From Hemerocallis citrina (taxonomy: Eukaryota; Streptophyta; Magnoliopsida; Asparagales; Asphodelaceae): a stretch of DNA of 64,000 nucleotides. Position 1 is the stretch's first letter. Each line of letters begins with the position of its first letter. The notes below the pieces were generated by a model that was not told the origin of the DNA, made no database searches, and worked only from the letters and a program-made list of their open reading frames with translations. The position numbers and the translations under genes are program-made. This document shows positions 35,463 to 48,320 of this stretch, in pieces. The stretch is taken from contig CM030360.1 of the NCBI GenBank assembly GCA_017893485.1, forward strand, positions 145,142,516 to 145,206,515. The letters are read 5' to 3'.

Positions 35463-38400
35463 TGTCATACCCCGCTTCCTAAAAAGAGAATACGGAATAC
35501 AGATACGTGACTAAGTCCAGCGAATGATTTTCATCATCCATAAGCTGTCAGAATCTTTACAACATTTTACAGGAATAATTAAGAGATAACAAGGAGAAAC
35601 CAACCACGCATGCATAAATGAATTAATATGCCAATAGAATTTACTTGAAACAAAATTTAATAATCTCAATGTCACACCCCGCTTCCCAAAAACATGGAAT
35701 ACGAGCGCGTGACGAAGGCCAGCGAATGATTTTAACATCATCCATAAACTGTAGGATCGACTCAGCATCATAACAAGAATATAATGAGATATATATACAA
35801 CCAAGCATGAATAATTTATTAAGCAACAGAAAACAATTGAAACAAATAATAATATTCCGATAGTTTTCGAGTCTGGATCAAGATAAAACTCGGGAACATA
35901 AGCCCGTTACAAATTTCAAGTAACAACAAATGGAATAACTCAAATACAAAATGAAATGGTTAAAGAAAGTTTTTTTTTCCAAGCAAGGCCTAGAACGTCT
36001 GCTCACCAATTCCAACGGGCAACACGTCTCCAAAGTCTGCTTAATAAATATAAAAAGGGAAAAAGTAGAGAAAACAAGATAAAATGCCCTTAGTGCAAGT
36101 TAGGGCCACAAATAGTAAAAATGAGTACAAGAAACATGGAACAAAATTTGGAATCAAGAATATAATAGGGATGCAACAAGTAGTGGGAATTCAAGAACTA
36201 ACTAGCAAGAAGGACAACGCAAGAGATCAGGTTGGATAACAAATATTAATAGTAAATCAAGTGACTAGTGATCATATAAGAGTTTCCAACATCAAGTGAC
36301 AAGTATCAAGTATAAGTGTCAAGTAACAAGTCTCAAGTCTAATATCAAGTTGTCAAGTACAAGTATCAAGTCGCAAGTGTCAAGTATTATATTCAAGTAT
36401 CAAGTCTCATGTAACATGTCATCAAGTATCAAGTAAACATGTATCAAGTTCAAGTTTTATGTTTCAAGTCTTGTAGTTATTACTATCTAGGTAGCACTTC
36501 ATGCATCCATCTTTTTACTACATGGTTGCTACAGTCAATACAGTTTCGTTTAGGCCCAGTAATGGATTTTATAGGGCGGTGTACTCAGGTATCAAGTATC
36601 AAGTAGGCACGATTTATGAATACGAAAATAAATAACAGGTTCACGAAACAAGTTTGTGAATACTAACATGTTCAAGACCCATACAGTGGATTCATGAATA
36701 CAACAGGTTCATGAGCCAAGTAACTGGCTCTATGAATACATCAAGGTGCAACAGGTTCATGAACTGAGTACTGGAAAACACGGGCTCCCTTCCGTGTACA
36801 CTTACCTATATTGTCCATTACTATGGTCTTTCCCTTAAACCCCCGGCTTGTTACTTTTATTAGTTTTTATCAAGCAAGCATGCAAGTATACGAAACCAGT
36901 CAAGAAATCATAATCATGGACATGGAACAAGTTTGAGATATTTATATAGCATGTTCGAGGATCAACACGAATAAAAATATCACGAGCAACGAAAATATCA
37001 AATCTGGACAGCACGACGTTGATGTACCAAAACTGTGATATCTCCTAGATCGTAACTCGGAATTCAAAAATTCTGGAGGCTATCGACATCTAGACATCTA
37101 GAGATACATTTACTGTTCAGGGCTCAGGTTCAGTTTCTAACTTTAAAGGGGTTGAAACAGCAAGTAAAGTTCATGATAGCAACAAGTGTGAATGTCTTAC
37201 ATGTATAAGTTGCTCGATAATTGGTTGTTAGGCGCCTAGATTAATGTGTGATACAAATACAGGGAAATGGTTATCAAAACAGCAAGTAACATATATTTCT
37301 CAACTCAAATGGGTACAAGATCATCACATACAAGATTCAACACACATCTACAAATCTAGGGTTTCTTAATTTCATATGTTCATATGTCTAAGGGATAAAA
37401 TGAGTCCAAGTAGTTGTAATATAATACAATAAAATTGTTGTGACTCTTAAGATTATGAAATTGATGAGAATTAATATTTGATCAACAACGACGAGTCAAA
37501 GAGGAGTCACAACTTCTAACTATTTGTAGTATTTTCAAAATTAACGCTTGTACTAGAACAAAAATTTGTACAAGATGAATACTTACCTTGATTGGATGAG
37601 GGCGATTAGATCCGATAATTAAGGAAAACGGGATCAAAAAATCCCAGGCAAAATCTCCCAAAAGAACGTGCGAAGACCGTGCGAGAATTCAACAGTAAGT
37701 GAGAAAACCCCACACCGGATCAGCCCAGAACAGCGGACAGCGACACAGGATCTGCTGCGCCAAAACATGGGACAGCGAAGCAGCCAATGGGCAGCCTCCT
37801 ACGCAGCGAATCGGGGCCAGAACAGCGAACAGCGGATCCAGATCCGCTGTGGCCGAATAGGGGACAGCGACTTCGACCACGCACTGTTCGTCTTCTTCCT
37901 CACGACAGCAGTGAGCGGGAGAGGGCGCACGAGACTGGCGACGACTGCGGTGACGTCTGGCGGCAGGATTAGCGGCACAACGTCGAGAAGCGACGCAGCG
38001 ACGGGGTGGCGACGACAGAATTTGGTGGCAGCTCTGTTTTTGGATTCGAAATAGGGGAGGAGAGCAGGGAATTGGGTTTGGGGTGAAGACGATGTGACGG
38101 AGGTCAGTGATGGAGGTGACGGCGAGGCGAGGAGACGAGGGGACGACGGCGATGGCGAGGAGGCAATGGGGATATGGGTTGCGAAGTAATGGCGAAGGTG
38201 GATTGGGTAATGGCGAATGGGTGATGGCAGTGGTGGTTCAGTGGTGGTTGTGGGGATGACGAAGGCTGAAGGGGAATGGGGACGCCGACAGGGAGGCTAG
38301 AGGTGGTCAGAGGTGGCAGGGAAGTGGCGACGGTGAAGGGGAATTGGGTTCGATCGAGTGGAAAAGGAGACGGGAGGAAGAAGAAGGAGAGTGACGGTTT

Positions 38401-41400
38401 GTTTAGGGTAAAACAGTAAGGGGTATAGGTTAGGGTTAGGGTGTTTAGGGTTTCAGGTTTTTGGGTATTAGGGTATCCGGTTTGAGGGGATCCAACTAGA
38501 GATTTGGTCAAAATTCAATATAAATGGGGAAAAAAGAGATAGATGGAATGAATGGTCCATTTCTACATGAAGAACATGAAGAACGACACAAAAAGAGTAG
38601 AACGAACAATACAATTGAAAGAAATATTGGCACCAAAATTGAGTTGAGAAAAAGAAGTGATTTTTATTCGAACTGGAACAAAAATACAGATCTCAAATTG
38701 AATACAAGAATACCAGAATGAAAATACAGTAGAAAAATACAAATACAGGAAATAGGAGTTACACTCAAATAAACCAGATTTGAACAAAGTCAATAATCCT
38801 GGGTCATACTGTCCAAAACAAAATAATCCAATAGATACATTTATTCGAAATAAGCAACATGAAATAATATTAGCAAAAACTCCAGTATCTAAAATCTCAG
38901 ATCACCTACTCCATCGGGCAGCTGATCTCCATGATCTGCAATTTAGCAAATTGCGGGAAGAGAAAAAGAAGACAAAATGCCCGTCAATGGAAGTTACGGG
39001 CCGCTTGTAATGCAGACACAAGTACAGGAAAAATAAACATATATAGAATAACGGTAGAAACAAACATAGCATGGAATAGATATGACAGAGCGAAACAGAA
39101 TGTCTAACATGAATCAGAAAACATAATCAAGTAACATGGTATGCTAACAGGTACAGGTGATATGTAACAGATGTCAAGTATTATGCAAACAGGTAAACAA
39201 ATAGCAGATGTCAAGTAGCATGTAACAGGTAAATAGATAACAGATGTCAAGTAGCATGTAACAGGTAAATAGATAACAGAAGTCAGATTATGTCAAGTCT
39301 TGTATTTATTTCTATCTAAGTAGCACTTCATGCGTCCCATACATTTACCACATGGTTGCTACATTCAAACAAGTTTGCGTTTAGATTTCGTAGTGGACTG
39401 TATAGGGCTGTGTGCTCAAGTATCAGATAACAGATAACAGATACAGATACAGACAGATAGAACCTACAGGTTCTCTTCTTAGTACACCTTCCTATAGGGA
39501 AGTGTGCAGTCAAGTAATCATATAACAGAATCGTGTATCATGTAGTTATGAACACGTAACAGATAACAGATAATCATGTGGAAAACATGGGCCCCCTTCC
39601 AAGTACGCATTTCTATATTTTCCACTACTAAATCTTTCCCTTAAGCCCGGCTTGATTATTTGTTATTATTATCAAAAAGGCATATACGTGTAACAAAACG
39701 AGGAAAGAATAATATGGCATAAACAAGTAACAGGTTCAGGTCGGAAGATAAATATGTACAGATGAAAGACAACTCATAAAAGTGTAGGACAACAAAAATT
39801 CTAGTTCAGGATAGCAAGACAGTACTGCACCAAATCTGGGATTCCCATTGCCACAAATATGCAAATCTGGATCCGTCAGAAAATCTAGAAAATAGACTCT
39901 CGACCGAATCCAGCAAATATATATGAGTCATATGGTATTTCACAAAAATATGACTCAAAACAGAATTGTATCCATAAAATATGTTCAGCCATAAATCAGA
40001 AGTTTGTATTCATAAACAGGAAAACAACATTAAAACTTACTGATTAAATCCAAGAAAAATCTGGGGTATTTCCTAGTATTTTTAGTAACAGAAAATAAAT
40101 TTTCATAATTTTCCAACATGGATAGAGTAGTCAAGTAAAATCAGAAAACAACAAGATGCAGCAATTTTGTAAATCTGAAATCATAAACACAGCAATACTA
40201 ATACAACAATAGATTACAAAATATAAACCAAAATCCAGATCTGTCAAAAGGGTGATAAAATAGATACAGTAGGCTACAATTCATATTCACAAAGTTTTTA
40301 TAAAAAGCAAATAGAATCAGTTCGAAATTATGCTTCTTTACTGAACAATATGAAAATTCTGCAAGTATAGTAGTTGTTTGCAAGTATAGAATAGTTTATA
40401 AAAGTCATCCCAATCAAGTCTAGTTGTACTTCGCAAAATATTGGATCAAAATATTCTCTTTAACATCAATATAAAAATAAATTACCATACATAATTTATA
40501 TCAAAAACAGAATCTGGAATTTTCTACACATCTGTAGTAAAACAGCAATAACTTGCAACTCACAAATCGAAATTGAGATCTGTCAGAAATTCTGGAAAGT
40601 AGACAGAATTCTCTATAATTCATATTCACAAATAATTTTCATATACTGACCTTAAAATGGTCAAAAATACTGAACAAAAACGGGGTAACAGTAAATATAG
40701 AAATTCTCTTTATGCATAAAATCAACTATCTCATATGTAACACACCCAAATCATAACAAAGTGTGGAGTATGCTGTACTAGATGCCCAAGCAACGTGGTA
40801 TAGGGTGTTTAACAGATCCACAACAGAGTATACTACTAGTAACATGTCAAGCATGCAAGATTCACACATCATATTATGGTTCACAACCAACATACATATA
40901 TGCAACAGGAGTTAATTAGATCTAAGTCTAAATTTCATGTCATGTGTGTAATGAGACAACTACGGGCAAATCAACACATAGAGACAAGATATACAGGAGT
41001 TTTGCACAAGAATTGTCTCTAAAACACAACTACAGTACATGCGGTATTTAGTACTTGTATATGCAACAGAAAAGTATACAAGTTATTTACCTTATAAATG
41101 ACGACGAAAATGACGAAACAAGAACAAGAATAACGGGAACGGATTCCTGGGCATGAACACAATATCACGAGCGAGCGAACACGAACAAGATGACCACGAA
41201 CACAATCGAACGGCTAGATCCAAGAGATCAAAATCAAGATGTGATGAAGATGACCGGATGGTCCAGATCTGATCCATCAGATCAGATCCCAAATCTAATG
41301 AGATCAAGATGATGGTGATCTGATGGAGTGATGATCGAACGACCATGATTAAGGTGATCAAAACTAACAGCAACATCGAAGGGCTTGGCTCTGGCTTGGC

Positions 41401-42343
41401 TTCAACGATAGGGCCAATGGGCACAGTCAAATGCGGCGATGGCGAGGCAGGCGACGCACTCAGGGGTAGTCGACGGCGGTCGACTGGCAGAGCCTCAACG
41501 ACAGGATGGTGGCTCGAGGAGGGGACTCTGTTTTGATGGGTAAAACAGAGGAGAGTCGGCGAAGGGAGGTGACGGGGATGAAGAGGTTGCTGGAGCACAG
41601 GGATGAGAGCGGAGGTGATCGGAGGGGTGCTGCGATGGGCGCTTGGAGGATGAGCGGAGGCAGCCATGGTGTGCTGATGTGTTCGACGAGAACCCAGAGG
41701 AAGAAGAAGACGGTGGATGCTCTGTTGTTCGGAGAAACAGAGGAGAGGGATGAGCGGAGCACTTCGGCGGAGTCGACGCGGAAGATGAGCGGGAGGCGCT
41801 CGAAGGTGGGGTGGAAGAAGAACAGTAGGCGACGGGTTAATTAGGGTTATGATAGATTAGGGTTAAGTGGGGGTGTTAACAGGGTATTAAATGTAGGCTA
41901 TGAATGGGTTAATATTGGGCTTAGATCTGATAAGAAGATGGGTATATGTTTTTTTCGGTTTAAAATCCAATAGGGAAAACAATTAGGATCTAGGTTAATT
42001 AAATAATTAAATCAATTATAATAATTAGTAATACAATAGTACAATGAATCAAATAGTATACATTGAGTTAATACTCAAATACTAGCAAATATAATAAGAT
42101 TTTATAGTAATAATAATAATAATAATAACAGTAACAATAACAAGGTCATATGTAAAAAAATGGGATTATATGAAAATCGTTTGAAAATAACAATAAATAC
42201 AATTAGTGAAAAGAAATGGATTTTAACATGTGATACAAAATAAATTTGAAATAAAATGAATTTAAGAAAATAATTTTTTTGTATAGAGAACCCAAACTCA
42301 GATAATATGCAGAAAATACGTATTTGCAGAAACAGGGGTTACA
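35463..42343 (-). mobile_element. Solo long LTR (minus) inside TRIM, itself interrupted
   Basis: Plus-strand edges TGTCATACCCCGCTTCC and CAGGGGTTACA. Target duplication GGGGG on both sides (low complexity, but the flanks rejoin into the TRIM LTR sequence). Own length about 3.8 kb without the nested copy. Donor AAG|GTAAATA at 41090 and acceptor AATTGCAG|ATC ending 38936 give a predicted 2155-bp intron. GC-rich leader 41160-41840. Conserved block 39290-39660. Confidence 0.85.
35670..38763 (-). mobile_element. Solo long LTR (minus) nested in solo LTR, 3094 bp
   Basis: Edges TGTCACACCCCGCTTCCC and AATAGGAGTTACA. Exact target duplication CTCAA at 35665-35669 and 38764-38768. The flanks rejoin into the same phrase as 17290-17350 of a sister LTR. 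GC-rich leader 37660-38350. Perfect donor AAG|GTAAGT at 37586 and acceptor AAGCAG|ACTTTGG ending 36037 (1550 bp). Frames at 37668-38054 and 38104-38511 are leader sequence without known domains. Confidence 0.9.
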
Positions 42344-42348
42344 GGGGG

Positions 42349-42654
42349 TCCCACCCGGGAAATTTTGAGGCAGAGTGGCTGTCTTGCATTGCTGACGTGT
42401 GCAATGAGGGGCCCACTGAGTGGGTTCGGTTTGTACACGCAAGAGAGAAAGAGGAGAGTGTGTATTGAAATTTGTTCCACATCGGAAATCACAATAAAAT
42501 AAATAACTATAAATAATAATGCCTATAATCAAGAGTCGCCAATCCGGTTAACCACCTTTTGAGAGGCAACCTGTGGTGGGAAGTTGCACTATATTATAAA
42601 TAATTTGTCTGATAAATTGTATAAATTGTCTGAGCTTGGGGCACGGCTGTTACA
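42349..42654 (+). repeat. TRIM LTR2, second part
   Basis: Resumes LTR1 homology at TCCCACCCGGGAAATT and ends GGCTGTTACA before the ACTGC duplication. Confidence 0.9.
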
Positions 42655-42659
42655 ACTGC

Positions 42660-42872
42660 CCTAACCGCTAACACTGTAGCACGAGACCCACTCACTGAAG
42701 AAAGCTCCAGTCATATGCTGCCACGTCACCACGCGCATCGCCGTGGTCTTCCAATAGGGGAGTTTATTGCCGTTTATGCAACAACAAAAAAAAACCCAGA
42801 AAAGAAATAAAATCTCTTAGGGACTGATACACAAGGATTTTGGGACTGATATGCCAAGTTTTAAGCTCGACA
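42660..42872 (-). repeat. Ty3/gypsy 5' LTR, outer part
   Basis: Resumes after the TRIM duplication and ends AAGCTCGACA; shares about 165 bp with the 3' LTR remnant at 23049-23212. The LTR thus runs TGTC...GACA. The flanking pentamer is CAGGT, with no partner visible at the other side. Confidence 0.7.
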
Positions 42873-42939
42873 CAGGTGCTTGATCTGTATCAATCTTTGC
42901 TTTATATAGAAGCAATTTCTTGTTCATCATTGCGATGAA

Positions 42940-43920
42940 GAAGGAATTTTTTGACCTTTTTGCCGTAATAGGCCACTTTTTGAAAATATTTGCGATTGTG
43001 GACCAGTTTCGAAACTATTAGCGCTCGTGGGTACTTGGTGCCACGTCAGTAGTGGCTGCTATTCTCATTAGCGGTCTCTTCACTTTGAAAGTTGTTAATA
43101 GAATAGCGGCCTATGTTTTAAAATATTCGGATTTTTTTGTTTGTTGTGGCTATTCCCACTAGCGACTGAAGTATATATGAGGTCGCTAATGGGATTAGCG
43201 ACCTCAAATGAATGTATTGAGACACTTAGCAATTTTTAAAGAACTTTTGCTCTCTTGAGAAAAAATTTAAACTGAGGTCGCTAGTGCGAATAGCGAACTT
43301 AGTAGAAGACTAAATATCCTTGTTCTCTATAAGATTTCCAAAGTAATCATCTAACTAAGGCCGCTATTAGGAATAACGACCTTAGTATACTTTGGTCGTT
43401 ATTTGCTATAGCGACCTCAGTAGGAAACTCAATCTTCTTGTTCTTTATAAAATTTGTAAAATAGTCACACAACTAAGGCATTTATTCAGAATAGCGACCT
43501 TAGTACAATAAAGGGCTCTATTCTGAATAACGACATTTGTACAACTAAGGTCGTTATTCCGAATAGCGGCCTTAGTTTCAAAAATAAATTGATTGTTATT
43601 TTTTCAGAGAGCAAAAATTCTCTGTATTTTACTAAGTGTTGAAATACAGTTCATTGAAGGTCTATAATCTCATTAGCGACTTCATATATGCTTTGATCGC
43701 TAATAGGATAGCGACAGTAAACAAAAATTTCAAATTTTTTAAAATAGAGGTCGATATTCCCATTAGCGACCTCTAAATGGAACATGCAGCTAATGAGAAT
43801 AACGACCGCTGCTGACATTGCACCAAGTAGCCTACGAGCGCTAATAGTTTCGAAACTGGCCCATAATCACAAATATTTTCAAAAGTGGCCTCGTACGGCA
43901 AAAATTGGAATTTTTTCTTT
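42940..43920. mobile_element. Hairpin-rich inverted-repeat element, ~0.98 kb
   Basis: Arms of about 190 bp: left has TTTTTGCCGTAATAGGCCAC and CAGTTTCGAAACTATTAGCG; right is its complement. The interior (43080-43790) repeats AAGGTCGTTATTCCGAATAG and its complement many times. No coding frame. Probably a Mutator-like non-autonomous element; exact ends and target duplication not resolved. Confidence 0.6.
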
Positions 43921-44576
43921 GTTTTGGGCTGTTTCTGGACCGTTGGTCAAAGTATGTCGACCGGGTGTTGTTTATATAATAGTGGTTGTATGAACACGTG
44001 CAGTGCATGTGATCGTTTTTTATGTTGTTTTTAGAAACATCTACAATCTTCTACCCCCTCCATCCCAAAATATAAGTCATTCTAGATAGAGCTGTAAATC
44101 GAACGGGACTGTAGTACCTTGTATTTTTAAATGTTATTTTAAAGATTTATAAATGAATTAAAATAAATTTTGGGGGATTTAATAAATATTTTTTCTGAAG
44201 AATTATCTTTTTACACGTGCAAAACACGTGTAAATATCTTCTTGAGATGTTCAAAAGCCAAAACTATTTTATGGAAAATCATCATTTATTATTTGGGATT
44301 TATTTATAATTTTTCTAGATTTTTCTGATATTTATTGGATCTATTTGCAAATATTATGAAAAAGAATGATCTTTTTGCAAAATTGTTATTTTTAGGGGTG
44401 AAAGTGCAAAACTACTTTCTGGACTTTTCAAACAGTGCCGGCTGGAAATACTTTTAAATCTCAATTTAATTGGTTTATATCAAGTTTCCAAGTATAGGGA
44501 TCCATTTATGTAAAGTTATATTTAAAGGGATTATTTTGCAAATGTGTTTAAAAACCCTAAAATCCTCAATTCCGGC

Positions 44577-44588
44577 CTATTTAAAAGA
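44577..44588 (+). promoter_or_regulatory. Candidate LTR TATA box
   Basis: CCTATTTAAAAG about 470 bp into the LTR, followed by a ~95-nt leader and the splice donor. Confidence 0.45.
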
Positions 44589-44704
44589 AGTGCAGCCGTC
44601 TTTCGCTGCACAACACAAGGGTTTTATTATTTCTTGGAGAGTTAAGGAGGTGATCTTGGATTTCGCAAAAGAAATGTTTTCTTACCAGATTTTCTTCATT
44701 CGAG

Positions 44705-46903
44705 GTGAGTGATTTGTTGTGTTTTATTTTATTTTGTGTATGTTGTATGCGAATGATATAAATGTTTTGGATTGTTCTTGGATGTTAAATTTCATCTACT
44801 TGAAAGCATGTTTAGGGTTTGAGTACGAATGTGTACATGATGAATTTGGTGGATGGATGAAAAATTGGATCTTGTGAAACCCTAATTGTTTGTGAATAAA
44901 ATTGTATGTGAGTAATTCGAGATTGATGAGTGTCCCATTAGAAATCATGAGTAGACTATTTCTTTTGGATTATTGTTAGATTGATTGAATATGGTGGATT
45001 TTATGCATAAACCTAATAAAGATGAGACTTTTATTACTTTTGAGTATTCGTTGAACACAAATTTGATATGATGATGTTACGAATTGACTATAGTTGCGAG
45101 TTGTAATAGTAATTCAGTTTTGAGAAATTTGAAAGGAAAATTATGAATCAAGAGATCATGACATGAAAATCGAAATTGGAAATTTAGTTGAGTTGAGGAA
45201 ATATACCCAAATTCGGGATTTTCTTTGAGATTTTGATATTTATATGGTTTGGATCTGAATACGAAACCATTTCAGTGATCAATAAATTTTTAAGAAACTA
45301 TATTTTGACTATATGCACAATCCATGTTCTTATCGAAAGAAATCAACAAAATCTCTATAAATTCAAGTAGTTTTGATTTAGTTTTATGGACTATTATATG
45401 TCCTACAAGTTGTATTTGATCATATAAGAAATAAGCTTTTCGTAGAAATCGTTTTCAAAAAGTAAAACTACGTATCGGTTGAAATGTACACAACCAAAAG
45501 TCTGCAGTCTGTAGGTCAACAGTCGACTGGTATGACTTCTCAGTCGACCGACACAACCCAGCTGCAATGTTCTCTAGTTTTTCTTGAAATCTCGTTCTGG
45601 ACAATCGACTGATGACTTTTACAGTCGACTGATACCACTTAGAATTATTTTCTCAAAGTTATTGTATTTTTTTCTCTGGACAGTCGACCTACCCCTTTAT
45701 AGTCGATTGCTATACTTAGAATTATTTTCGTAAAGATATTAATATTTTTCTCTGGACAGTCGACCTATACCCTTTACAGTCGACTGCTATACTTAGAATT
45801 ATTTTCTTAAAAACTATGGAATTCTCTTTCTGGACAGTCGACTTACGCTTGTTATTAGTCGACTGGTACTGATGTATCTTTACATTTTTGAATGTTCTTT
45901 CAAATGATTTATTCTCTAAACGTTTAATTTATAACTTACTATTCTATACCCTATCTTCTACTGAACATATGTTTTCAAATTGTTTTGACTGAGCAATTCA
46001 TATTGGAAGATTGGTTTGGATATTTGAGTGTGAGTCTCTAGAGGGTGTGTGTGACTCTAGTATACCGGCAGTTGAGATATTTATGTTTGGTCCTGTGAGG
46101 CATTTAGATGATCAGTTGTTTGAGTTAAGTCCGGTAGGGTACACCAACTCTAGGAGATTCGTAAAGGTAATCAAATAACCTAAATGATAGGGACAGGCAC
46201 TAGTGGTGATATGATAAACGAGAACATAGGTTATGGACCTCAGTATGGCTTGCGGTGTGAGATAATCCCCGGAATTATCCAGGTTTGAGTGAAATAGTCT
46301 CCGGAATTACCTGTGGAGTGGGATTGATCTCTGGAATTATCGGGGTCGAGGTGACGCACATGTGGTATTCGTGTGATGAGGTGCCATTGCTTGCGGTGTG
46401 GGGTATTCTCGAAGATTCCCAGGTGTGAGTGAAATAGTCTCCGGAATTATCTGTGGATAGAGATTGACCTCCAGAATTATCAGGACATGGGCTAATACTC
46501 ACAGTTTATCTTTATCTCGTAGTAGTCATCGTGTTAGGATTAGTTGCATAGCGGGGGATTAAACCCTATAAAGTGGAGACGTTAAGGGCTTGTACCGGAC
46601 CTATGTAGAGTGGGATGCATAGACTTCGACAAGTACGCATTAGGAAGTCAGCATATAGAATTGTGTTTTCTTGACTTGGTTTTATGCATGTGGTTTCCTG
46701 TTTTCTACACTTGACACTTAGTTAGTTTCACTTGATGTTTTTCATGTTTCCTTACTACGTCACATTTTATGTATTCTTGTTTATTACATATTGTTTATGA
46801 ACCTATGCTTACTTATGTTGTTTGTTTTTATGTCACCCACACCATTATGGCTGACCCCTTTAGTTTTGGGGGTTAGGGTTATCTCTAGCCTCATATTTTC
46901 CAG
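44705..46903 (+). other. Candidate LTR intron (GT-AG), 2199 bp
   Basis: Donor GAG|GTGAGT and acceptor CATATTTTCCAG|GTG fit plant consensus sites well. Confidence 0.45.
45490..45870 (+). repeat. ~77-bp tandem repeat with CAGTCGACTG palindromes
   Basis: Units contain TCTCTGGACAGTCGACCTA ... TACAGTCGACTG ... ACTTAGAATTATTTTC, about four to five copies with decay, inside the LTR intron. Confidence 0.75.
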
Positions 46904-47737
46904 GTGATTGCTTATAGCTCGAATTTGGATGCTTGAGTTCAAGTAATGTAATGATTTATGTAATTGTAAAAGAAAGTGTTGTAAAGAAAGGAGAATTGTG
47001 ATTTAAGGTGTATTGTATTCCACTGTGTTATGTAAATGATTATTGAAATGAAAATTGAAAATTTTACTGGTGTTGACTTTGTTTAATATTACATTTGAAG
47101 TTGATGGTGGGAGTTGTGCCACGTATTTTCTAAGATATTATATTAGAAATTCGGGGCGTTACAGAGACGAGACCAGACAGCCACATGTTCGAGCTCGGAG
47201 CGAAATTCTAATTGGACTGGCTTATATCCAGCTCGGTCCAGATCGGTAAATTTTTATAGTCTGGGCTCGGTTCGTTATAAAAGCAGAAGACTATATTTGT
47301 TCGGATGGACCGGACTCGGTAAAGCATCAAACCTAATAATTTGTTCAAGTTCGATTTGTATAACAGTTCGGGCGGTCCACGGTCGGGCCATTTCTCGAGC
47401 CAGACTTGGATGGACGACGTACCGTCATGTTCATTATACAACCCTAATTCTAGGTTTGTATACGAGCATTTAGAAACAACTTATAATTGTGTAAAAGTAC
47501 TAGACTTTCTTCAAAACTGAAGCTCTTAAATGAAGAGACAACGGTAAAATGCAGTACTTACCCTTCTCTAAAATTAATGGACCTTCAACTTCAAGAATAT
47601 GGAGACAAATATAAAATTGGAAAGAAAATTAATTAATGGACCTTTAAGAATGACAAAGCATAGATATCGAAAATCTAAAGCGATTTATATTGTGGGAAAA
47701 AAAGAGCTAGAATAACTTATATTTGGGAACGCAGGAA

Positions 47738-48320
47738 CACTACAAAAGAAACTCGATTTCCCGGCGTTTTTTTACGTCTTTACCGGCGTTTTTTTACGCC
47801 GGTAAAACTTTCCCCGGCGTTTATAATAGTGCCGGTCCAAATGCCGCCGAATCGAGCGTCGCTAAAAGGAAGGGGTCTACACCGGCGGTTTTACTGGGCG
47901 CCGGTAAATGTGGAACCTACACCGGCGGCTTAAAAATGCCGGTGTATTGGGTCCTCTGAGTGCCGTCTTTTACCCCCCAGTATACATTCACCGGCGGCTA
48001 TAAACCGCCGGCGTTCATCAATTGACCGGCGTTTATAGATACGCCGGTGTAGAATGAACGTTCACCGGCGGTCTTTGGCCGCCGGTGTATGTGCATTTAT
48101 GACTGCCCGCTTTTCCCTACTCACAAGAACCGGCGTGATAAAAATGCCGGTAAACCGAACTACACCGGCGTTTATCAAACGCCGGTGTTCCTTTTTGCCG
48201 TTACATCTGACGGTATTCACCGGCGTCTAGCGGCCTACACCGGCGTTTGTGTGATCGCCGGTCTATCGCACACTACAACTAATTCAATAGATAGACCGGC
48301 GTTTTATAAAAATCCGGTCT
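47738..48320. repeat. CACTA left terminus and subterminal repeats
   Basis: Many copies of ACCGGCGTTT and its complement, often paired into hairpins, over ~580 bp. Such motifs bind the element's accessory transposase in En/Spm. Confidence 0.9.

Larger units (their letters stand above)
34470..42654 (+). mobile_element. TRIM-type LTR retrotransposon, interrupted
   Basis: LTR1 34470-34969 (500 bp), primer site, 269-bp internal region, polypurine tract, and LTR2 35239-35462 plus 42349-42654. Exact target duplication ACTGC at 34465-34469 and 42655-42659. Without its insert it is about 1.3 kb with no protein, fitting terminal-repeat retrotransposons in miniature. LTRs start TGTAACACCCC and end TTACA and contain TTTGTCCCACATCGGAAATC. 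The internal region resembles part of the LTR at 44110-47163 (see findings). Confidence 0.9.
23049..42872 (-). mobile_element. Ty3/gypsy retrotransposon, heavily interrupted
   Basis: Minus-strand order: 5' LTR (42655-42872 plus 34152-34469), primer site (34139-34150), gag (34104-29318), protease, reverse transcriptase, RNase H and truncated integrase (25710-23213), then a 3' LTR remnant (23049-23212). Two solo LTRs split gag and the gag-pol junction, and a TRIM with further nesting splits the 5' LTR. All open frames carry stops and shifts. No chromodomain remains, because the integrase C-terminus is deleted. Confidence 0.85.
44110..47163 (+). mobile_element. Solo long LTR (plus), 3054 bp, intron-like layout
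   Basis: Starts TGTAGTACCTTGTATTTTT and ends ATTCGGGGCGTTACA. Near-identical duplication GGGAC (44105-44109) and GAGAC (47164-47168). TATA-like CCTATTTAAAAG at 44577, short leader, perfect donor GAG|GTGAGT at 44705, acceptor TTTTCCAG ending 46903 (2199 bp). It belongs to a branch different from the TGTCACGCC copies, yet shows the same layout. Confidence 0.75.
44087..47446. mobile_element. Non-autonomous hAT-like element, interrupted
   Basis: Ends TAGAGCTGTAAATCGAAC and complement of TAGGGTTGTATAATGAAC. 8-bp duplication ATTCTAGA (44079-44086) and ATTCTAGG (47447-47454), one mismatch; 8 bp is the hAT size. Own length about 0.3 kb, the rest being the inserted solo LTR. The interior has CGGACCGGACTCGG-like repeats. 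No transposase. Confidence 0.75.

Noticed and set aside
37668..38511. Frames of 128-135 codons
   Set aside because: LTR leader of a solo LTR, not conserved in sister copies.
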